Of a stretch of DNA of 41,317 bases, positions 29,330 to 38,339 are shown piece by piece. The translations under genes and the position numbers were made by a program. This DNA comes from Methanobacteriaceae archaeon. Lineage in GTDB: Archaea; Methanobacteriota; Methanobacteria; Methanobacteriales; Methanobacteriaceae. The DNA is taken from assembly GCA_027318585.1 (NCBI GenBank), contig DAHVOW010000014.1:1-41317 (forward strand), given 5' to 3'. How positions within the stretch are numbered: the stretch's first letter is position 1; the number at the start of each line of letters is the position of its first letter. The notes beneath the pieces are model-generated. The model saw only the letters and a program-made list of their open reading frames with translations. It made no database searches and was not told where the DNA came from.

Positions 29330-30100
29330 TCAGCCCCTGATCTCCACACTGGCCTCTGGGTCGAAGGGGTTCTTCCGCACGGCCAGGGAGAAGAGATATG
29401 GATAGTTTTCTTGTAAATATTCCATATAACGCAGCCATTCATAAATTAATATGCTGTAAACACGTTTAGTATCTCCAGACAAATGAATGTAGTCTGGTCG
29501 GGAGAGATTAGTTAGATCAGGTCTGCTTTCCAGCTCCTCGGTCAGGTGGAAGACGGCCCTTAGAAGATCAGTGAAGGTTTCGTGTTCTAGGAGGTTAGGG
29601 TTCTCCAAAAGTCCCAGAAGGAACTTCCTTTTTTGCATTAAAAACTCCTTGTTACTTTCCAGAAACTCTAAAGAAGACACCTCATCGCCACTAATTTTAA
29701 GGGTGTAATCGAAATTTTCGATCTCCGCTATGGCACTCTGGTAGTCGTCACTGGACCAGTTGGCATTAACTAAAAGATAGTTGCGGATCTTATCGGTGTC
29801 CGGGTCGTAGCTAGTGATCCGGGTTAGTAGTTCGGAGCCCACCTCACTGAAGAAGGTGCCGATGACCATGTTCATCTTCTCCAGCATAACCCTCTTCTCC
29901 CGCTCCCCAATGGCGGTCTCTATGAGCAGCACCACAAACAGCACTTCCAGGGGTACGAAGGCCAGGTCAATACCCAGTAAAAATAGCTGGTGATGTAGCT
30001 CGTGGAATACAAAGTACAGGATGATGTAAAGTATAATGGATGTTAAAACTAGAATAAGCCCCAATTTTAATCTCCAACTCATATTTTTTCCTATTTTCAT
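29330..30100 (-). CDS. Membrane-anchored protein of unknown function
   Basis: 256 residues, not recognised as a named family. Two hydrophobic helices near the N-terminus (about 12-32 and 38-62, the second beginning near LGIDLAFVPLEVLFVVLLIE) are followed by a long soluble region. That region is mostly helical and acidic: a short EREKRVMLEKMN linker, then segments such as FFSEVGSELLTRI and YDYTLKI-like stretches. The cytoplasmic domain carries no recognisable catalytic motif. AGGAGAAAATT before the ATG is a good ribosome site. It lies 25 bp after cbiT on the same strand, the last gene of that group. Confidence 0.68.
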   Translation of the reverse strand: MKIGKNMSWRLKLGLILVLTSIILYIILYFVFHELHHQLFLLGIDLAFVPLEVLFVVLLIETAIGEREKRVMLEKMNMVIGTFFSEVGSELLTRITSYDPDTDKIRNYLLVNANWSSDDYQSAIAEIENFDYTLKISGDEVSSLEFLESNKEFLMQKRKFLLGLLENPNLLEHETFTDLLRAVFHLTEELESRPDLTNLSRPDYIHLSGDTKRVYSILIYEWLRYMEYLQENYPYLFSLAVRKNPFDPEASVEIRG

Positions 30101-30125
30101 AATTTTCTCCTATGATCTTGATCTT

Positions 30126-30692
30126 TTAAGTTTTTTTCCTGCCGGATATGATGGCCACCGGGTTCTGGCCCTGCATCATGGTGCCCAGGTTGGTGGACTG
30201 GCCCCGGGCCACAAATATCTCCACTATTTTGGGGTTCATATCCAGTTCTTCCATAATTTTAATACTGTATAACTTGGTCTCCAGTAGTATGGCGGTGACT
30301 ATCACCCTACCACCTGGTTTTAGTTGCTGATCAGCCTTTTTTAATATTTGCTCCAGTTCGCCGCTGCTTCCCCCCACCACCAATAAATTATAGGCTGGTA
30401 AATCCTCCATGACCTGGGGGGCATCTCCCATCCGGAGTTCCACATTTCCAGTGGGGTGTAGTTTATCTAAATTTTTACGGGTAACCTGAAGGGCCTGGGG
30501 ATTTTTATTCACAGCGTAGACCTTAGCAGCCCGCCGGGCAAGTTCCACAGTTAATCCACCGGTACCGCAGCCCACCTCCAGCACTACCTCATCTTCTTTC
30601 ATCCGGGCCTGGCACATCACCAGGCATCGCACCTCCTCCTTACTGGGCCCTGGAACCTGGGGGTCCTTGTAGAAATCTTCATCAGGGATCAT
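30126..30692 (-). CDS. cbiT: Cobalt-precorrin C15-methyltransferase (decarboxylating)
   Basis: Methylates C15 and decarboxylates the C12 acetate of precorrin in the anaerobic (cobalt-early) B12 pathway, which methanogens need for methyl-tetrahydromethanopterin:CoM methyltransferase. The class I SAM-binding motif VLEVGCGTGGLTVELA is at about residues 38-53, the adenosine-binding NVELRMGDAP follows, and GGSSGELEQIL is characteristic of CbiT. Length 188 is typical of stand-alone CbiT. Its ATG overlaps the ubiX stop by 4 bp, so translation is coupled. No other cbi gene is in the window. Confidence 0.94.
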   Translation of the reverse strand: MIPDEDFYKDPQVPGPSKEEVRCLVMCQARMKEDEVVLEVGCGTGGLTVELARRAAKVYAVNKNPQALQVTRKNLDKLHPTGNVELRMGDAPQVMEDLPAYNLLVVGGSSGELEQILKKADQQLKPGGRVIVTAILLETKLYSIKIMEELDMNPKIVEIFVARGQSTNLGTMMQGQNPVAIISGRKKT

Positions 30693-31249
30693 GGCACTTC
30701 TTCCCTCCAGCGCCGGTAGAGGTGGTGCTCGATGTGGAGCGCATCCATGATCTTACCTACCACAAAGTCCACCAGGTCCTCCATACTCTCTGGCTGATGG
30801 TAGAAGGCAGGCATGGCTGGCAGGATAATAGCACCCTCCTGGGAGAGTTTTAACATATTCTCCAGGTGCACCTGACGCAGGGGTGTTTCCCGGGGAACGA
30901 TTATCAGCTGGCGGTGTTCCTTTAGAGCCACATCTGCGGTTCGGGTCACGGCGTTACTGGCGTATCCCTGGCTGATGGCTGCCACAGTTTTCATAGTGGC
31001 TGGTACTATGATCATGGACTCAAAACGACAAGATCCACTGTTTATAGCAGCGGTAAGATCTTTAGAGTCATATATACGGTAACAGAGTTGTTTTAATTCT
31101 TCTAAAGTTAGGTCCAGTTCGTAGTTGATTATAAACCTGGCTGGTTCAGTTACCAGTAGGGCAGTTTTTTTCCCAGCTTTTTTAAGGGCTTCCAGCAGTC
31201 TGACCCCGTAGATCACTCCACTGGCCCCGGTAATAGCCACCACTATCAT
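30689..31249 (-). CDS. ubiX: Flavin prenyltransferase UbiX
   Basis: Makes prenyl-FMN, the cofactor of UbiD-type decarboxylases. The N-terminal AITGASGVIYGVRLL binds FMN phosphate; IVPATMKTVAAISQGYASNAVTR (spoken as the P-A-T-M and G-Y-A-S-N residues), VPRETPLRQVHLENM and the late PAMPAFYHQP are signature segments. 186 residues, normal. In methanogens the cofactor probably serves a UbiD-like enzyme encoded elsewhere. It overlaps cbiT by 4 bp, and the preceding HD-domain gene ends 97 bp upstream. Confidence 0.94.
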   Translation of the reverse strand: MIVVAITGASGVIYGVRLLEALKKAGKKTALLVTEPARFIINYELDLTLEELKQLCYRIYDSKDLTAAINSGSCRFESMIIVPATMKTVAAISQGYASNAVTRTADVALKEHRQLIIVPRETPLRQVHLENMLKLSQEGAIILPAMPAFYHQPESMEDLVDFVVGKIMDALHIEHHLYRRWREEVP

Positions 31250-31346
31250 ACCATATCACCATCTCTTTTCTTTATAAAAAAGTAAATATTAATAATTTCC
31301 TCATCAAACCGGTCAAATAATTCTTAATTTAACATATACTAACATT

Positions 31347-32507
31347 CTAGGGGGGAATATCCAGATAATCCCGGAATGAGAATCCCTTGACCTGGGGTGC
31401 CAGGTCTTCAGGCATATAAATGGAAAGGTCGGCATGGTTGAAGCGGGCATGCTCCAGGGCCACCACCAGACTGGAGACTTCTCCCAGGGTTTTGGTGGAA
31501 CCGTACACCGACACCGGGGTGCTCTCGTTGAAGGTCGGATACTCAGGAATGTCCAGTAACAGGTAATCTTCCTCCACTCCCAAATCCTCCGCCATTTCCT
31601 GTTCGGACCGGCGGTTTGAGGCCTCGTTCATATGGAAAACAGCCATGGGATCCTCCAAATTATCCAACTTAAGGGAGTAAACTCTTTTAAAGAGTTGGCG
31701 GTTATCCAGGCGTCGTATGATATCCCGGACGTAGCCTTTTTCTTTCCGGGCGGTGCTGACGATATCCGCATCATCGTAGCGGTAGATTTCATCGGCGTGC
31801 AGGGCCTCCTTTTTAAGAAGATGACCCAGGCAGCGCCGGAACATGGCGTTAACAATGCGGGTGGTGTGGTGCTGATATACGCTGGGGTACATGAAGTAAC
31901 GGGCCAGTAGCATGGCTTCTGCAGCTTGCACACCCTTACGGCGGAGGTTGAGATTCTCCCCGTCCAGGTGCATGTTGCTGATGAGCCTTTCCACATCGAT
32001 GATACCGTAGGCCACTCCGGTGTAATGGGCATCGAGGAGGAGGTAGTCCATGCGGTCCACATCCAGGTCCCCGGATATGATCTGTCCCAGGGGGCCCTGG
32101 CCATTGATTATATCCACCACTTCCTTCAGGTTATACCTCTCAGATAGGATGTCTCCCAGGGCTGATTCACGGATTAAACGGGAGGTAAGCTTCTCATGGG
32201 ATGTTTCCAATACTCCCTCCGAGACATGGGAGAAGGGACCGTGACCAGCATCGTGGAGGGCGGCGCACACCCTTACCAGGGTTCGCTTTTCAGGGTCAAG
32301 TTCCAGGTTCAGGGCCAGTCTCCCAGCCAGGTACATGGTGCCCATGGAGTGTTCGAATCGGGTGTGGTTAGCACCAGGATAGACCAGATAAGTGAATCCC
32401 AGCTGCTTTATACGTCGCAGTCTCTGCATCTCTGGTGTATCCACCAGCTTAACTTCAAACTCCTCCAGCTGCAGGTCACCGTGGACACTGTCCCTGATGG
32501 ACTTCAT
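31347..32507 (-). CDS. HD-domain phosphohydrolase (SAMHD1/dGTPase-like)
   Basis: 386 residues. The early DSVHGDLQLEEFE and NHTRFEHSMGT segments, the CAALHDAGHGPFSH motif and DLDVDRMDYLLLDA supply the H...HD...D metal-binding set of the HD superfamily. The arrangement matches the SAMHD1/YwfO-like group that hydrolyses deoxynucleotides or related phosphates, but the substrate here is unknown. GGAGGATAG, which also contains the moaE stop codon, is the ribosome site, so it is coupled to moaE with a 2-bp gap. Confidence 0.91.
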   Translation of the reverse strand: MKSIRDSVHGDLQLEEFEVKLVDTPEMQRLRRIKQLGFTYLVYPGANHTRFEHSMGTMYLAGRLALNLELDPEKRTLVRVCAALHDAGHGPFSHVSEGVLETSHEKLTSRLIRESALGDILSERYNLKEVVDIINGQGPLGQIISGDLDVDRMDYLLLDAHYTGVAYGIIDVERLISNMHLDGENLNLRRKGVQAAEAMLLARYFMYPSVYQHHTTRIVNAMFRRCLGHLLKKEALHADEIYRYDDADIVSTARKEKGYVRDIIRRLDNRQLFKRVYSLKLDNLEDPMAVFHMNEASNRRSEQEMAEDLGVEEDYLLLDIPEYPTFNESTPVSVYGSTKTLGEVSSLVVALEHARFNHADLSIYMPEDLAPQVKGFSFRDYLDIPP

Positions 32508-32509
32508 AC

Positions 32510-32953
32510 CTATCCTCCGGACATTATGATGTTGTTTCCCTGGTTGGTTTCTTCTTCCTTCTGGAATTCCAGTTCGTACTTAACCCTCTCGATTACTTCG
32601 TTAAGGGCGGATCGGGTTTCCTGCCGGTGGGCACCGGCTACTGCAACTAAAAATAAAGGATCTCCCGGCTGGAACCTGCCCAGATAATGGATCACCGCCA
32701 CTTCCTTGACCTGGTGTTTGTCCTTGATATCAGCCACCAGACTCTCCAGTTCATGCTGGGTTTTATCATAATCCGGGGTGGTTAGATGCAGGGTGTGGGT
32801 GGTCAGATCCTTCTCTTCACCCCTTACCAGACCTTCGAATGCAAATATGGCTCCGCATTCCCTGATCTGGGGGATCTGCTTTATTTCATCCAGTAACTGA
32901 TGGATGGTGACCTGGTCCTCACCTGGTTTAATAAGTTTAACGGTCAATTTCAC
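32510..32953 (-). CDS. moaE: Molybdopterin synthase catalytic subunit
   Basis: Large subunit of molybdopterin synthase, which inserts sulfur from MoaD thiocarboxylate into cyclic pyranopterin. At 147 residues. GAIFAFEGLVRG has the conserved arginine region, LEFQKEEE near the end the catalytic lysine, and VAGAHRQETRSALNEVIERVKY (the A-H-R residues) is the family core. In the same run as nadM (17-bp overlap upstream) and the HD gene downstream. Together with mobA at 28125 this is the molybdenum-cofactor content of the window. The archaeal form is somewhat divergent from E. coli MoaE. Confidence 0.91.
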   Translation of the reverse strand: MKLTVKLIKPGEDQVTIHQLLDEIKQIPQIRECGAIFAFEGLVRGEEKDLTTHTLHLTTPDYDKTQHELESLVADIKDKHQVKEVAVIHYLGRFQPGDPLFLVAVAGAHRQETRSALNEVIERVKYELEFQKEEETNQGNNIIMSGG

Positions 32954-33467
32954 TCACCTCCTTACGGTTGAGATGTTTAATACGGTCTATTCCGCTTATT
33001 TCCTGGATAACTTTTGTCACGGTAGAGGGTAACAGGGACTGCCAGTCCTCATCGGCCAACATCCTGCGTCTGACCTCGGTTCCCGAATAGGTTTTTCGGT
33101 TGAAAAGCGGCGGCACCTCTACCTCATATCCTGCCTCATAAAAGAGCCGCTGTACCAGTGGATTGCCGGTGTAGACTTTGCCAAATGGTGGGGAGAGCAT
33201 CTCCAGGTGGGCCACCCAGACACTGTTACAGGCAATGTCCTGGATGGGCAGAATGTAGTAACGTGATGCGGCAATGTTATTTTCTGCCAGGGCCTTGGTG
33301 AGCATCATAATCCTCTCCCCGGCGGTGAAGGGATCCTTAATGGTGTGGCTTAACTGGGCGCTGCCTATGCCAATTATAAGTTCATCCACCTCCTGCAGTA
33401 TGGTTTTAATCACCTGCAGGTGGCCCTGGTGCACGGGTTGCATGCGACCGGCCAGTAAACCCCTCAT
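32937..33467 (-). CDS. nadM: Archaeal nicotinamide-nucleotide adenylyltransferase
   Basis: Joins ATP and NMN to give NAD, the last step of NAD synthesis. 176 residues. The nucleotidyltransferase motif GRMQPVHQGHL (about 7-17) and the late motif TYSGTEVRRRML are intact. Start set at ATG 33467, preceded by AGGTGA; an in-frame GTG at 33476 is part of that ribosome site. The 3' end overlaps moaE by 17 bp, showing one transcript nadM-moaE-HD. A TATA-like ATTATATAT near 33488-33497 reads in the minus direction upstream of the start. Confidence 0.96.
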   Translation of the reverse strand: MRGLLAGRMQPVHQGHLQVIKTILQEVDELIIGIGSAQLSHTIKDPFTAGERIMMLTKALAENNIAASRYYILPIQDIACNSVWVAHLEMLSPPFGKVYTGNPLVQRLFYEAGYEVEVPPLFNRKTYSGTEVRRRMLADEDWQSLLPSTVTKVIQEISGIDRIKHLNRKEVSEIDR

Positions 33468-33798
33468 GGTTCTCACCTAATCCCTTCATTATATATCACC
33501 ATAAATTATTTTAGATTTTATCTATTTAAATGGGGGTGGTGTAGGGACAACCAGGGAATGTTGCTGTGGATAGTGGATTAATTAAAAAGAACAAAGAAAA
33601 AAATGCTTGTCTATGGCTAGGGGATGAAGATTCTTACCCAAAGTTGGGGTTAAGCCCATAAATTAACAAATGAGTAAGGATAATCTTTTAAATCAGCACC
33701 AACAACTATATTTCATGACTAAATATTAACCACATTCGTAACGGAATGTGGCCGAATAGGCTAAAGGATTAAAGATCATATTTCAGGTGATTAAAAAA
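33468..33798. promoter_or_regulatory. Divergent nadM/atwA region with a leader hairpin
   Basis: 331 bp without a protein gene. On the plus strand, a TATA-like CTATATTT near 33707-33714 is followed about 20 bp later by CCACATTC-GTAACG-GAATGTGG (33730-33751), an 8-bp perfect stem with a 6-base loop. The hairpin thus lies at or just after the expected start of the atwA message and could be a 5' stabilising stem or an operator. Confidence 0.45.
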
Positions 33799-35508
33799 AT
33801 GATAACTGTTAAGAATTTATCTAAAACCTTCCAGACTGTGGATGGGGTGGAGATCCCAGCCCTTATTAATGTCAATTTCCAGGTGGACCCTGGTGAAATT
33901 GTAGGCATAATTGGTACCAGTGGCTCTGGTAAGAGCACTCTTCTGCGCATACTCCGAGGAGTGGAAAGCTTTGATGAGGGAGAAATCACCATTGGAGAGG
34001 TCACAGTGAAGCACGACTCCACACCATATTACTCCCGGAAACTACGGGAGGCCACTGCCATCCACCTGCAACGATCCTTCGGATTATGGCCAGAATCAAC
34101 AGTCCAGAATGTGGTTCGTAAGCTCTACGGAGCTAAATATGGCGATGAGGGATTAACTGATTTTGACCATGCCAACGACGAGTTTAAAGAGGAAGCCCTG
34201 GAACTACTGAAACTGGTGGGTCTGGATCACAAGGCTGAGCACTTCGCCCCAGTGTTAAGTGGCGGTGAGAAACAGAGGCTGATTATGGCCCGGCAGCTGG
34301 CTAAAAAGCCTGAAGTACTCCTCCTGGATGAACCAGCCACCATGTCCTGTCCCAAGACTAAGCAGGAAATACTGGATGCAATTAAGAATATTAACCAGGA
34401 ACTGGGCATCACCGTGCTTCTAGTGTCCCACCTGCCAGAGGTGCACCGCTACCTCTCCCAAAAATTGATACTCATGGAAAATGGCAAGGTGAAAGAGGAG
34501 GGGCTGCCAAAGGACGTTATAAACAATTTCCTCACCGGGATGGATAAAGAAGAGCCCGGTCGAGATAGTCAGGATGTGGGTTCTCCCATAGTAAAGGTGG
34601 AGGACCTGGCCCGCAGGTTCTACCTTTTAAAGGGGGGGCACGTACTCTCCATGGAAGATATTAATCTGGAAGTGAAGGATAGTGAAATATTAAGCCTAAT
34701 CGGGCCCAGTGGAGCCGGTAAAACAGTACTTCTGCGTATGATGGCCGGACTGGATCAGCCTGATGCAGGTAAGGTTTATTTTAAGCTGGACGGGGAATGG
34801 GTGGATATGCATCTCCCGGGAATTGAACGGATGACCATCCGCCGACAGCTGGGCTTCATGCACCAGGAATTCTCGCTAACTCATCACGCCACTATACGGG
34901 ATCAGATCGCCCACCGTCTGGGAGTGAAGAATGAGATGGTGGTGGACGCTGCAAAGAAGAAGGCCGAGGAGATGGGAATATCAGACCAGGTCCTGGATAT
35001 CCTGTACCAACTCACGGACCTACCTGAAAACGAGGCCAAATATCGGTTAGAGAAGATTGGACTTTCACCTGACGTTCTGGATGACCTGTTCCCAGGGTTC
35101 CCGGAAAAAGAGGTCCGCAGATACGCGGAACCCATTTTCAAGGCACTGGATCTGCCCCTGGACATTCTGGACCGGAAATCCTATGAACTATCTGGAGGAC
35201 AGAAGGTACGGGCCACCATAGCCCTGGTACTGGCCACTCAACCCAAAATACTCTTTTTAGATGAACCATTCGGCGATTTAGATCCCCTTACGCTACGAAT
35301 TGTTTCCAACAGCCTGAAACGTATAAATAAGGAATTCAACACCACCTTCATCATGGTCAGCCACCATGTGGACTTCATCGAGGAACTGGCCACCCGTGCT
35401 GTTATGATGGAGGAGGGCCGGCTGGTGGACCAGGGCGATACAAGGGCACTGTGTGAGGATTTCATAAAAAAATGTCACGCTCAGTATCTGGAAAAAGGGG
35501 CCATCTAA
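33799..35508 (+). CDS. atwA: Methyl-coenzyme M reductase activation component A2
   Basis: ATP-binding protein that drives reductive activation of methyl-CoM reductase, the methane-forming enzyme. Twin ABC ATPase domains in one chain of about 569 residues. Domain 1 has Walker A GTSGSGKST (about 39-47), signature LSGGEKQR and Walker B VLLLDEPATMSCPKTKQE, where the T-M-S-C-P stretch is typical of component A2. Domain 2 has GPSGAGKT, LSGGQKVR and ILFLDEPFGDLDP. Start 33799 lies 8 bases after AGGTGA; the in-frame GTG at 33787 overlaps that site. The following flavoprotein gene begins after 1 bp. Confidence 0.95.
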   Translation: MITVKNLSKTFQTVDGVEIPALINVNFQVDPGEIVGIIGTSGSGKSTLLRILRGVESFDEGEITIGEVTVKHDSTPYYSRKLREATAIHLQRSFGLWPESTVQNVVRKLYGAKYGDEGLTDFDHANDEFKEEALELLKLVGLDHKAEHFAPVLSGGEKQRLIMARQLAKKPEVLLLDEPATMSCPKTKQEILDAIKNINQELGITVLLVSHLPEVHRYLSQKLILMENGKVKEEGLPKDVINNFLTGMDKEEPGRDSQDVGSPIVKVEDLARRFYLLKGGHVLSMEDINLEVKDSEILSLIGPSGAGKTVLLRMMAGLDQPDAGKVYFKLDGEWVDMHLPGIERMTIRRQLGFMHQEFSLTHHATIRDQIAHRLGVKNEMVVDAAKKKAEEMGISDQVLDILYQLTDLPENEAKYRLEKIGLSPDVLDDLFPGFPEKEVRRYAEPIFKALDLPLDILDRKSYELSGGQKVRATIALVLATQPKILFLDEPFGDLDPLTLRIVSNSLKRINKEFNTTFIMVSHHVDFIEELATRAVMMEEGRLVDQGDTRALCEDFIKKCHAQYLEKGAI

Positions 35509-35509
35509 A

Positions 35510-36052
35510 ATGGAACTGGAACTTTCACAATTCTACCGGGTAATGGCCCCCCGCACCACCATAATCGTCACCACCGTCAACCGGAAGGGTGAGATCAACG
35601 CGGCTCCCTTCTCCTTCACCATGCCGGTGTCGGTGAACCCGCCCCTACTGGCTTTGGCCTCGGTTCCCACCCATCACACCTACCACAACCTCCAGGAAAC
35701 CGGGGAGTTCGTGGTGAACCTGCCCGGGGAGGGGATCCTGGACCAGTTATGGATCACCAGTGAAAGTTTCCCTGCGGGAGTGAACGAACTGGAAAAGGCT
35801 CATTTAACTCCGAAAGAGTCTTTGATTGTTAAAGCTCCAGCTATAAAGGAGTGTGCGGCCCAACTGGAGTGTAAAGTAGTGATGGACCGGGAATGCGGTG
35901 ACCACCAGCTGGTGGTGGGAGAAGTAGTCCGGGCCACAGCCCTGGAAGAATCCCTACTGGAGGGCCTCTTGGACGTGGAGAAAACCAAACCATTACTGCA
36001 CCTGGGTGGAAAGGACTTCGTGGTAGGGGACCATCGTAAAAGGGTGGAGTAG
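35510..36052 (+). CDS. Flavin reductase-like FMN-binding protein
   Basis: 180 residues with the FMN-binding split-barrel fold of flavin reductases and flavoredoxins. Landmarks are RTTIIVTTVNRKGEINAAPFSFT, then a conserved NPPLLALASVP and ETGEFVVNLP, all expected to line the FMN site. It resembles the M. thermautotrophicus protein MTH152, from memory. It starts 1 bp after atwA, so co-expression with component A2 is likely. It might supply low-potential electrons for activation of methyl-CoM reductase; that role is inference from position only. Confidence 0.89.
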   Translation: MELELSQFYRVMAPRTTIIVTTVNRKGEINAAPFSFTMPVSVNPPLLALASVPTHHTYHNLQETGEFVVNLPGEGILDQLWITSESFPAGVNELEKAHLTPKESLIVKAPAIKECAAQLECKVVMDRECGDHQLVVGEVVRATALEESLLEGLLDVEKTKPLLHLGGKDFVVGDHRKRVE

Positions 36053-36094
36053 AACCACCCCCAAGGATGGAATAGATCTTAGGAGGGATGATAA

Positions 36095-36493
36095 ATGATG
36101 TTTGAAAAGATACTGGTACCCACTGATGGATCCGAGTATGCAGGCCGGGCCGTGGAGGTAGCCCTTTCCCTGGCCAGGGAGCTGGGCTCCCGGGTGGTGG
36201 CCCTGCATGTCCTGGATGAAATGCTGATTATGCCCTTCGAAGTCCTGGAAGAGGAGGGAAAGAAGATACTGGCCGAGGTTAGGAGGAGGGGTGAGGAAAT
36301 AGAGGTCCCGGTGGATGAGATCATCCTCTTCGGCAACCCCCGCCACGACATGGCCAAGATCACCACCAAGTCCGGAGCAGACCTGGTTATTATAGGCACC
36401 CATGGGCGGACCGGGATGGAAAAGCTAATCATGGGTAGCGTGGCCGAGAATGCCCTTAAAACGGTGGAAGTACCGGTGATGCTGGTTAAATAA
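36095..36493 (+). CDS. Universal stress protein (ATP-binding type)
   Basis: 132-residue UspA-fold protein. The start MFEKILVPTDGSEYAGRAVEVAL and the C-terminal GTHGRTGMEKLIMGSVAENAL fit the G-x2-G-x9-G-S ATP-binding motif, so it belongs to the ATP-binding group. AGGAGGG at 36081-36087 precedes the ATG at 36095; a second ATG follows at 36098. The partner process is unknown. It is transcribed with the atwA run or from its own site; the gap is 42 bp. Confidence 0.94.
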   Translation: MMFEKILVPTDGSEYAGRAVEVALSLARELGSRVVALHVLDEMLIMPFEVLEEEGKKILAEVRRRGEEIEVPVDEIILFGNPRHDMAKITTKSGADLVIIGTHGRTGMEKLIMGSVAENALKTVEVPVMLVK

Positions 36494-36653
36494 ATTAAAA
36501 ATCAATTAATTGACCAATTAAAATGAAATCTTAGAGCTATTGAAGTATTACAAATATATGCACTATAGAATTAATTTTGACCATGAATATGCATTTTTTA
36601 GATAAATAAGATAATTCTAAATGGATAACTTATAACCAAATGGTAGTGATCCC

Positions 36654-37853
36654 ATGGCCCTTAGAATGGATCAAATCAAACCTCCCCAGCTCAACACTCC
36701 CGGAAGTGATGTTGAGGAGAGGCATGCCAACTGGACCGAGTTACTCTTTGATCTGGTCTTTGTGGCGGCCATTTCCCTTTTGTCCCTTAACTTAAGTAAA
36801 GACTATTCTTTTTTAGGGTTATTAGAGTCCCTGCCTTTGTTTTTCGTTATCTGGTGGGCCTGGGTTGGTCACACCTTCTACATGACCAGATTCGGCACTG
36901 ATGATCTTCTGGATCGTTTTTTAACCATGGTACAGATGTTGATTCTGGCTTCCCTGGCGGTTTATGTGCGAGATGCACTGGGCAGTACCGGGGCCGGATT
37001 TGCATTATCCTACGCTGCTCTACGCATGGTGCTGGTCTTTGAATATTACCTGGTAAGTAAAAAAACACCCCAATATAAAACGTTATCCGATCATTATGCT
37101 ATGGGTTATGGTCTGGCTGCTTTATTATGGGCCATATCTGCGTTTATACCAGCACCCTGGAGATTTATTATCTGGGGCGTGGCTATCGTGATTGATCTGT
37201 TAACTCCCCTCAGTGCTTCGGAAAAACATCTCAAGTTTCCACCCCACGCCACCCACCTGCCGGAGCGTTTTGGACTTTTCACCATCATCGTTATTGGCGA
37301 AGCAGTGGTCAGTGTGGTGTTCACCATCAGCAACATTGGACTGAGTTTGGGAACCGAATTAGCCGGGGTTATGGGCCTTGTTATTGCCTTTTCCCTGTGG
37401 TGGGGTTACTTTGAAGAGTCCCGTGGTGCTGAGGCCCGGGTACTGGAAGCCGGGACCCAGATCCGCAAGTACCAGTTATGGCTTTACTCCCACTTTCCCC
37501 TTCTGATTGGCATAACCATGGTGGCTGATGGAATCAAACACATCATCGCCCTCACCCTCTGGCAGCCCATGATCGCCAGTGAAGTATGGATGCTGTGTAG
37601 TGGGTTAGCCCTAGCTTTATTATCATTATCATCCATTTTCTTCTCTGCGTACCGATTTGATGAGTGTAAAAATAAGGAGATACACGGATATCGATTACCA
37701 TACTATGTGATCATCGTTCTGGTACTTTTAACCGGCTTTCTGGGTTCATCTGTACCGGGAGAGGTTATTCTAGGAATATTAACTATCCTGTGCCTGGCCA
37801 AGGTCGCTCTTTCCTTTAGGAAGGTTACCTACCAATCCTGTAAACTAGAGTGA
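36654..37853 (+). CDS. LtrA-family membrane protein
   Basis: About 399 residues with roughly ten to twelve membrane helices. The N-terminal RHANWTELLFDLVFVAAIS and later ERFGLFTIIVIGEAVVSVVF are the hallmarks of the low-temperature-requirement-protein A family. The function is not known even where the family was named (Listeria). GTGAT lies just before the ATG at 36654; MDQIKPP at 36666 is an alternative start. It is preceded by 160 bp of AT-rich DNA and followed by 145 bp before the rubredoxins. Confidence 0.89.
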   Translation: MALRMDQIKPPQLNTPGSDVEERHANWTELLFDLVFVAAISLLSLNLSKDYSFLGLLESLPLFFVIWWAWVGHTFYMTRFGTDDLLDRFLTMVQMLILASLAVYVRDALGSTGAGFALSYAALRMVLVFEYYLVSKKTPQYKTLSDHYAMGYGLAALLWAISAFIPAPWRFIIWGVAIVIDLLTPLSASEKHLKFPPHATHLPERFGLFTIIVIGEAVVSVVFTISNIGLSLGTELAGVMGLVIAFSLWWGYFEESRGAEARVLEAGTQIRKYQLWLYSHFPLLIGITMVADGIKHIIALTLWQPMIASEVWMLCSGLALALLSLSSIFFSAYRFDECKNKEIHGYRLPYYVIIVLVLLTGFLGSSVPGEVILGILTILCLAKVALSFRKVTYQSCKLE

Positions 37854-37998
37854 GATGGATAATAACCAGTTTAAACCTATTTAATGGGATGTTTAGAATT
37901 TTCCCACCATCCCCTAATCGCTCCACTTTATCCATAGAAATATTAACAACTGCATAAGATATTATCTAACAAATTTACTTAGGTATAGGAGGCTTAAC

Positions 37999-38160
37999 TT
38001 GCAAAAATACAAATGCCGAGTATGTAACTACATCTATGATCCGGAGTTAGGAGAGCCCCGGACTAACACCCCACCCGGGACGGCCTTTGAGGATTTACCC
38101 AACACCTGGCGATGTCCGAAGTGTGGAGTGCCTGCTTTCAAGTTCTCTCCCATCAACTAG
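37999..38160 (+). CDS. Rubredoxin 1 (TTG start)
   Basis: 53 residues, too short for most ORF cut-offs. The single iron is held by Cys6, Cys9 (CRVC) and Cys39, Cys42 (CPKC), the canonical numbering. The body has YIYDPELGEPRTN, PPGTAFEDLP and W at 37. Start is TTG at 37999, 6 bases after AGGAGG (37987-37992). An asparagine replaces the glycine that usually follows the second cysteine (VCNY). It begins a tight set; rubredoxin 2 starts 9 bp later. Confidence 0.92.
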   Translation: MQKYKCRVCNYIYDPELGEPRTNTPPGTAFEDLPNTWRCPKCGVPAFKFSPIN

Positions 38161-38169
38161 AGGTATGAT

Positions 38170-38328
38170 ATGAAAAGATATAAATGTAAAGTTTGTGGCT
38201 ATGTTTATGACCCTGAATCCGGTGAGCAGAGGACCAACACTGCTCCTGGAACTGTCTTTGATGATCTGCCTGATTCTTGGACATGTCCTAAGTGTGGGGC
38301 GGGTAGAATCCGTTTCATAGCAATATAA
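38170..38328 (+). CDS. Rubredoxin 2
   Basis: 52 residues. Cys6, Cys9, Cys39 and Cys42 ligand one iron. It shares the GE-x-RTNT-x-PGT stretch with rubredoxin 1, so the two are probably recent duplicates of each other; the C-terminal tail (GAGRIRFIAI) is unlike the others. ATG 38170 follows AGGTATGAT closely. Likely electron donor to superoxide reductase, rubrerythrin or a flavodiiron protein. Confidence 0.92.
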   Translation: MKRYKCKVCGYVYDPESGEQRTNTAPGTVFDDLPDSWTCPKCGAGRIRFIAI

Positions 38329-38339
38329 GGAGTTTTAAT

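Noticed and set aside
32351..32359. GTTCGAATC, a tRNA T-loop-like string
   Set aside because: Lies inside the HD-domain gene with no cloverleaf around it.
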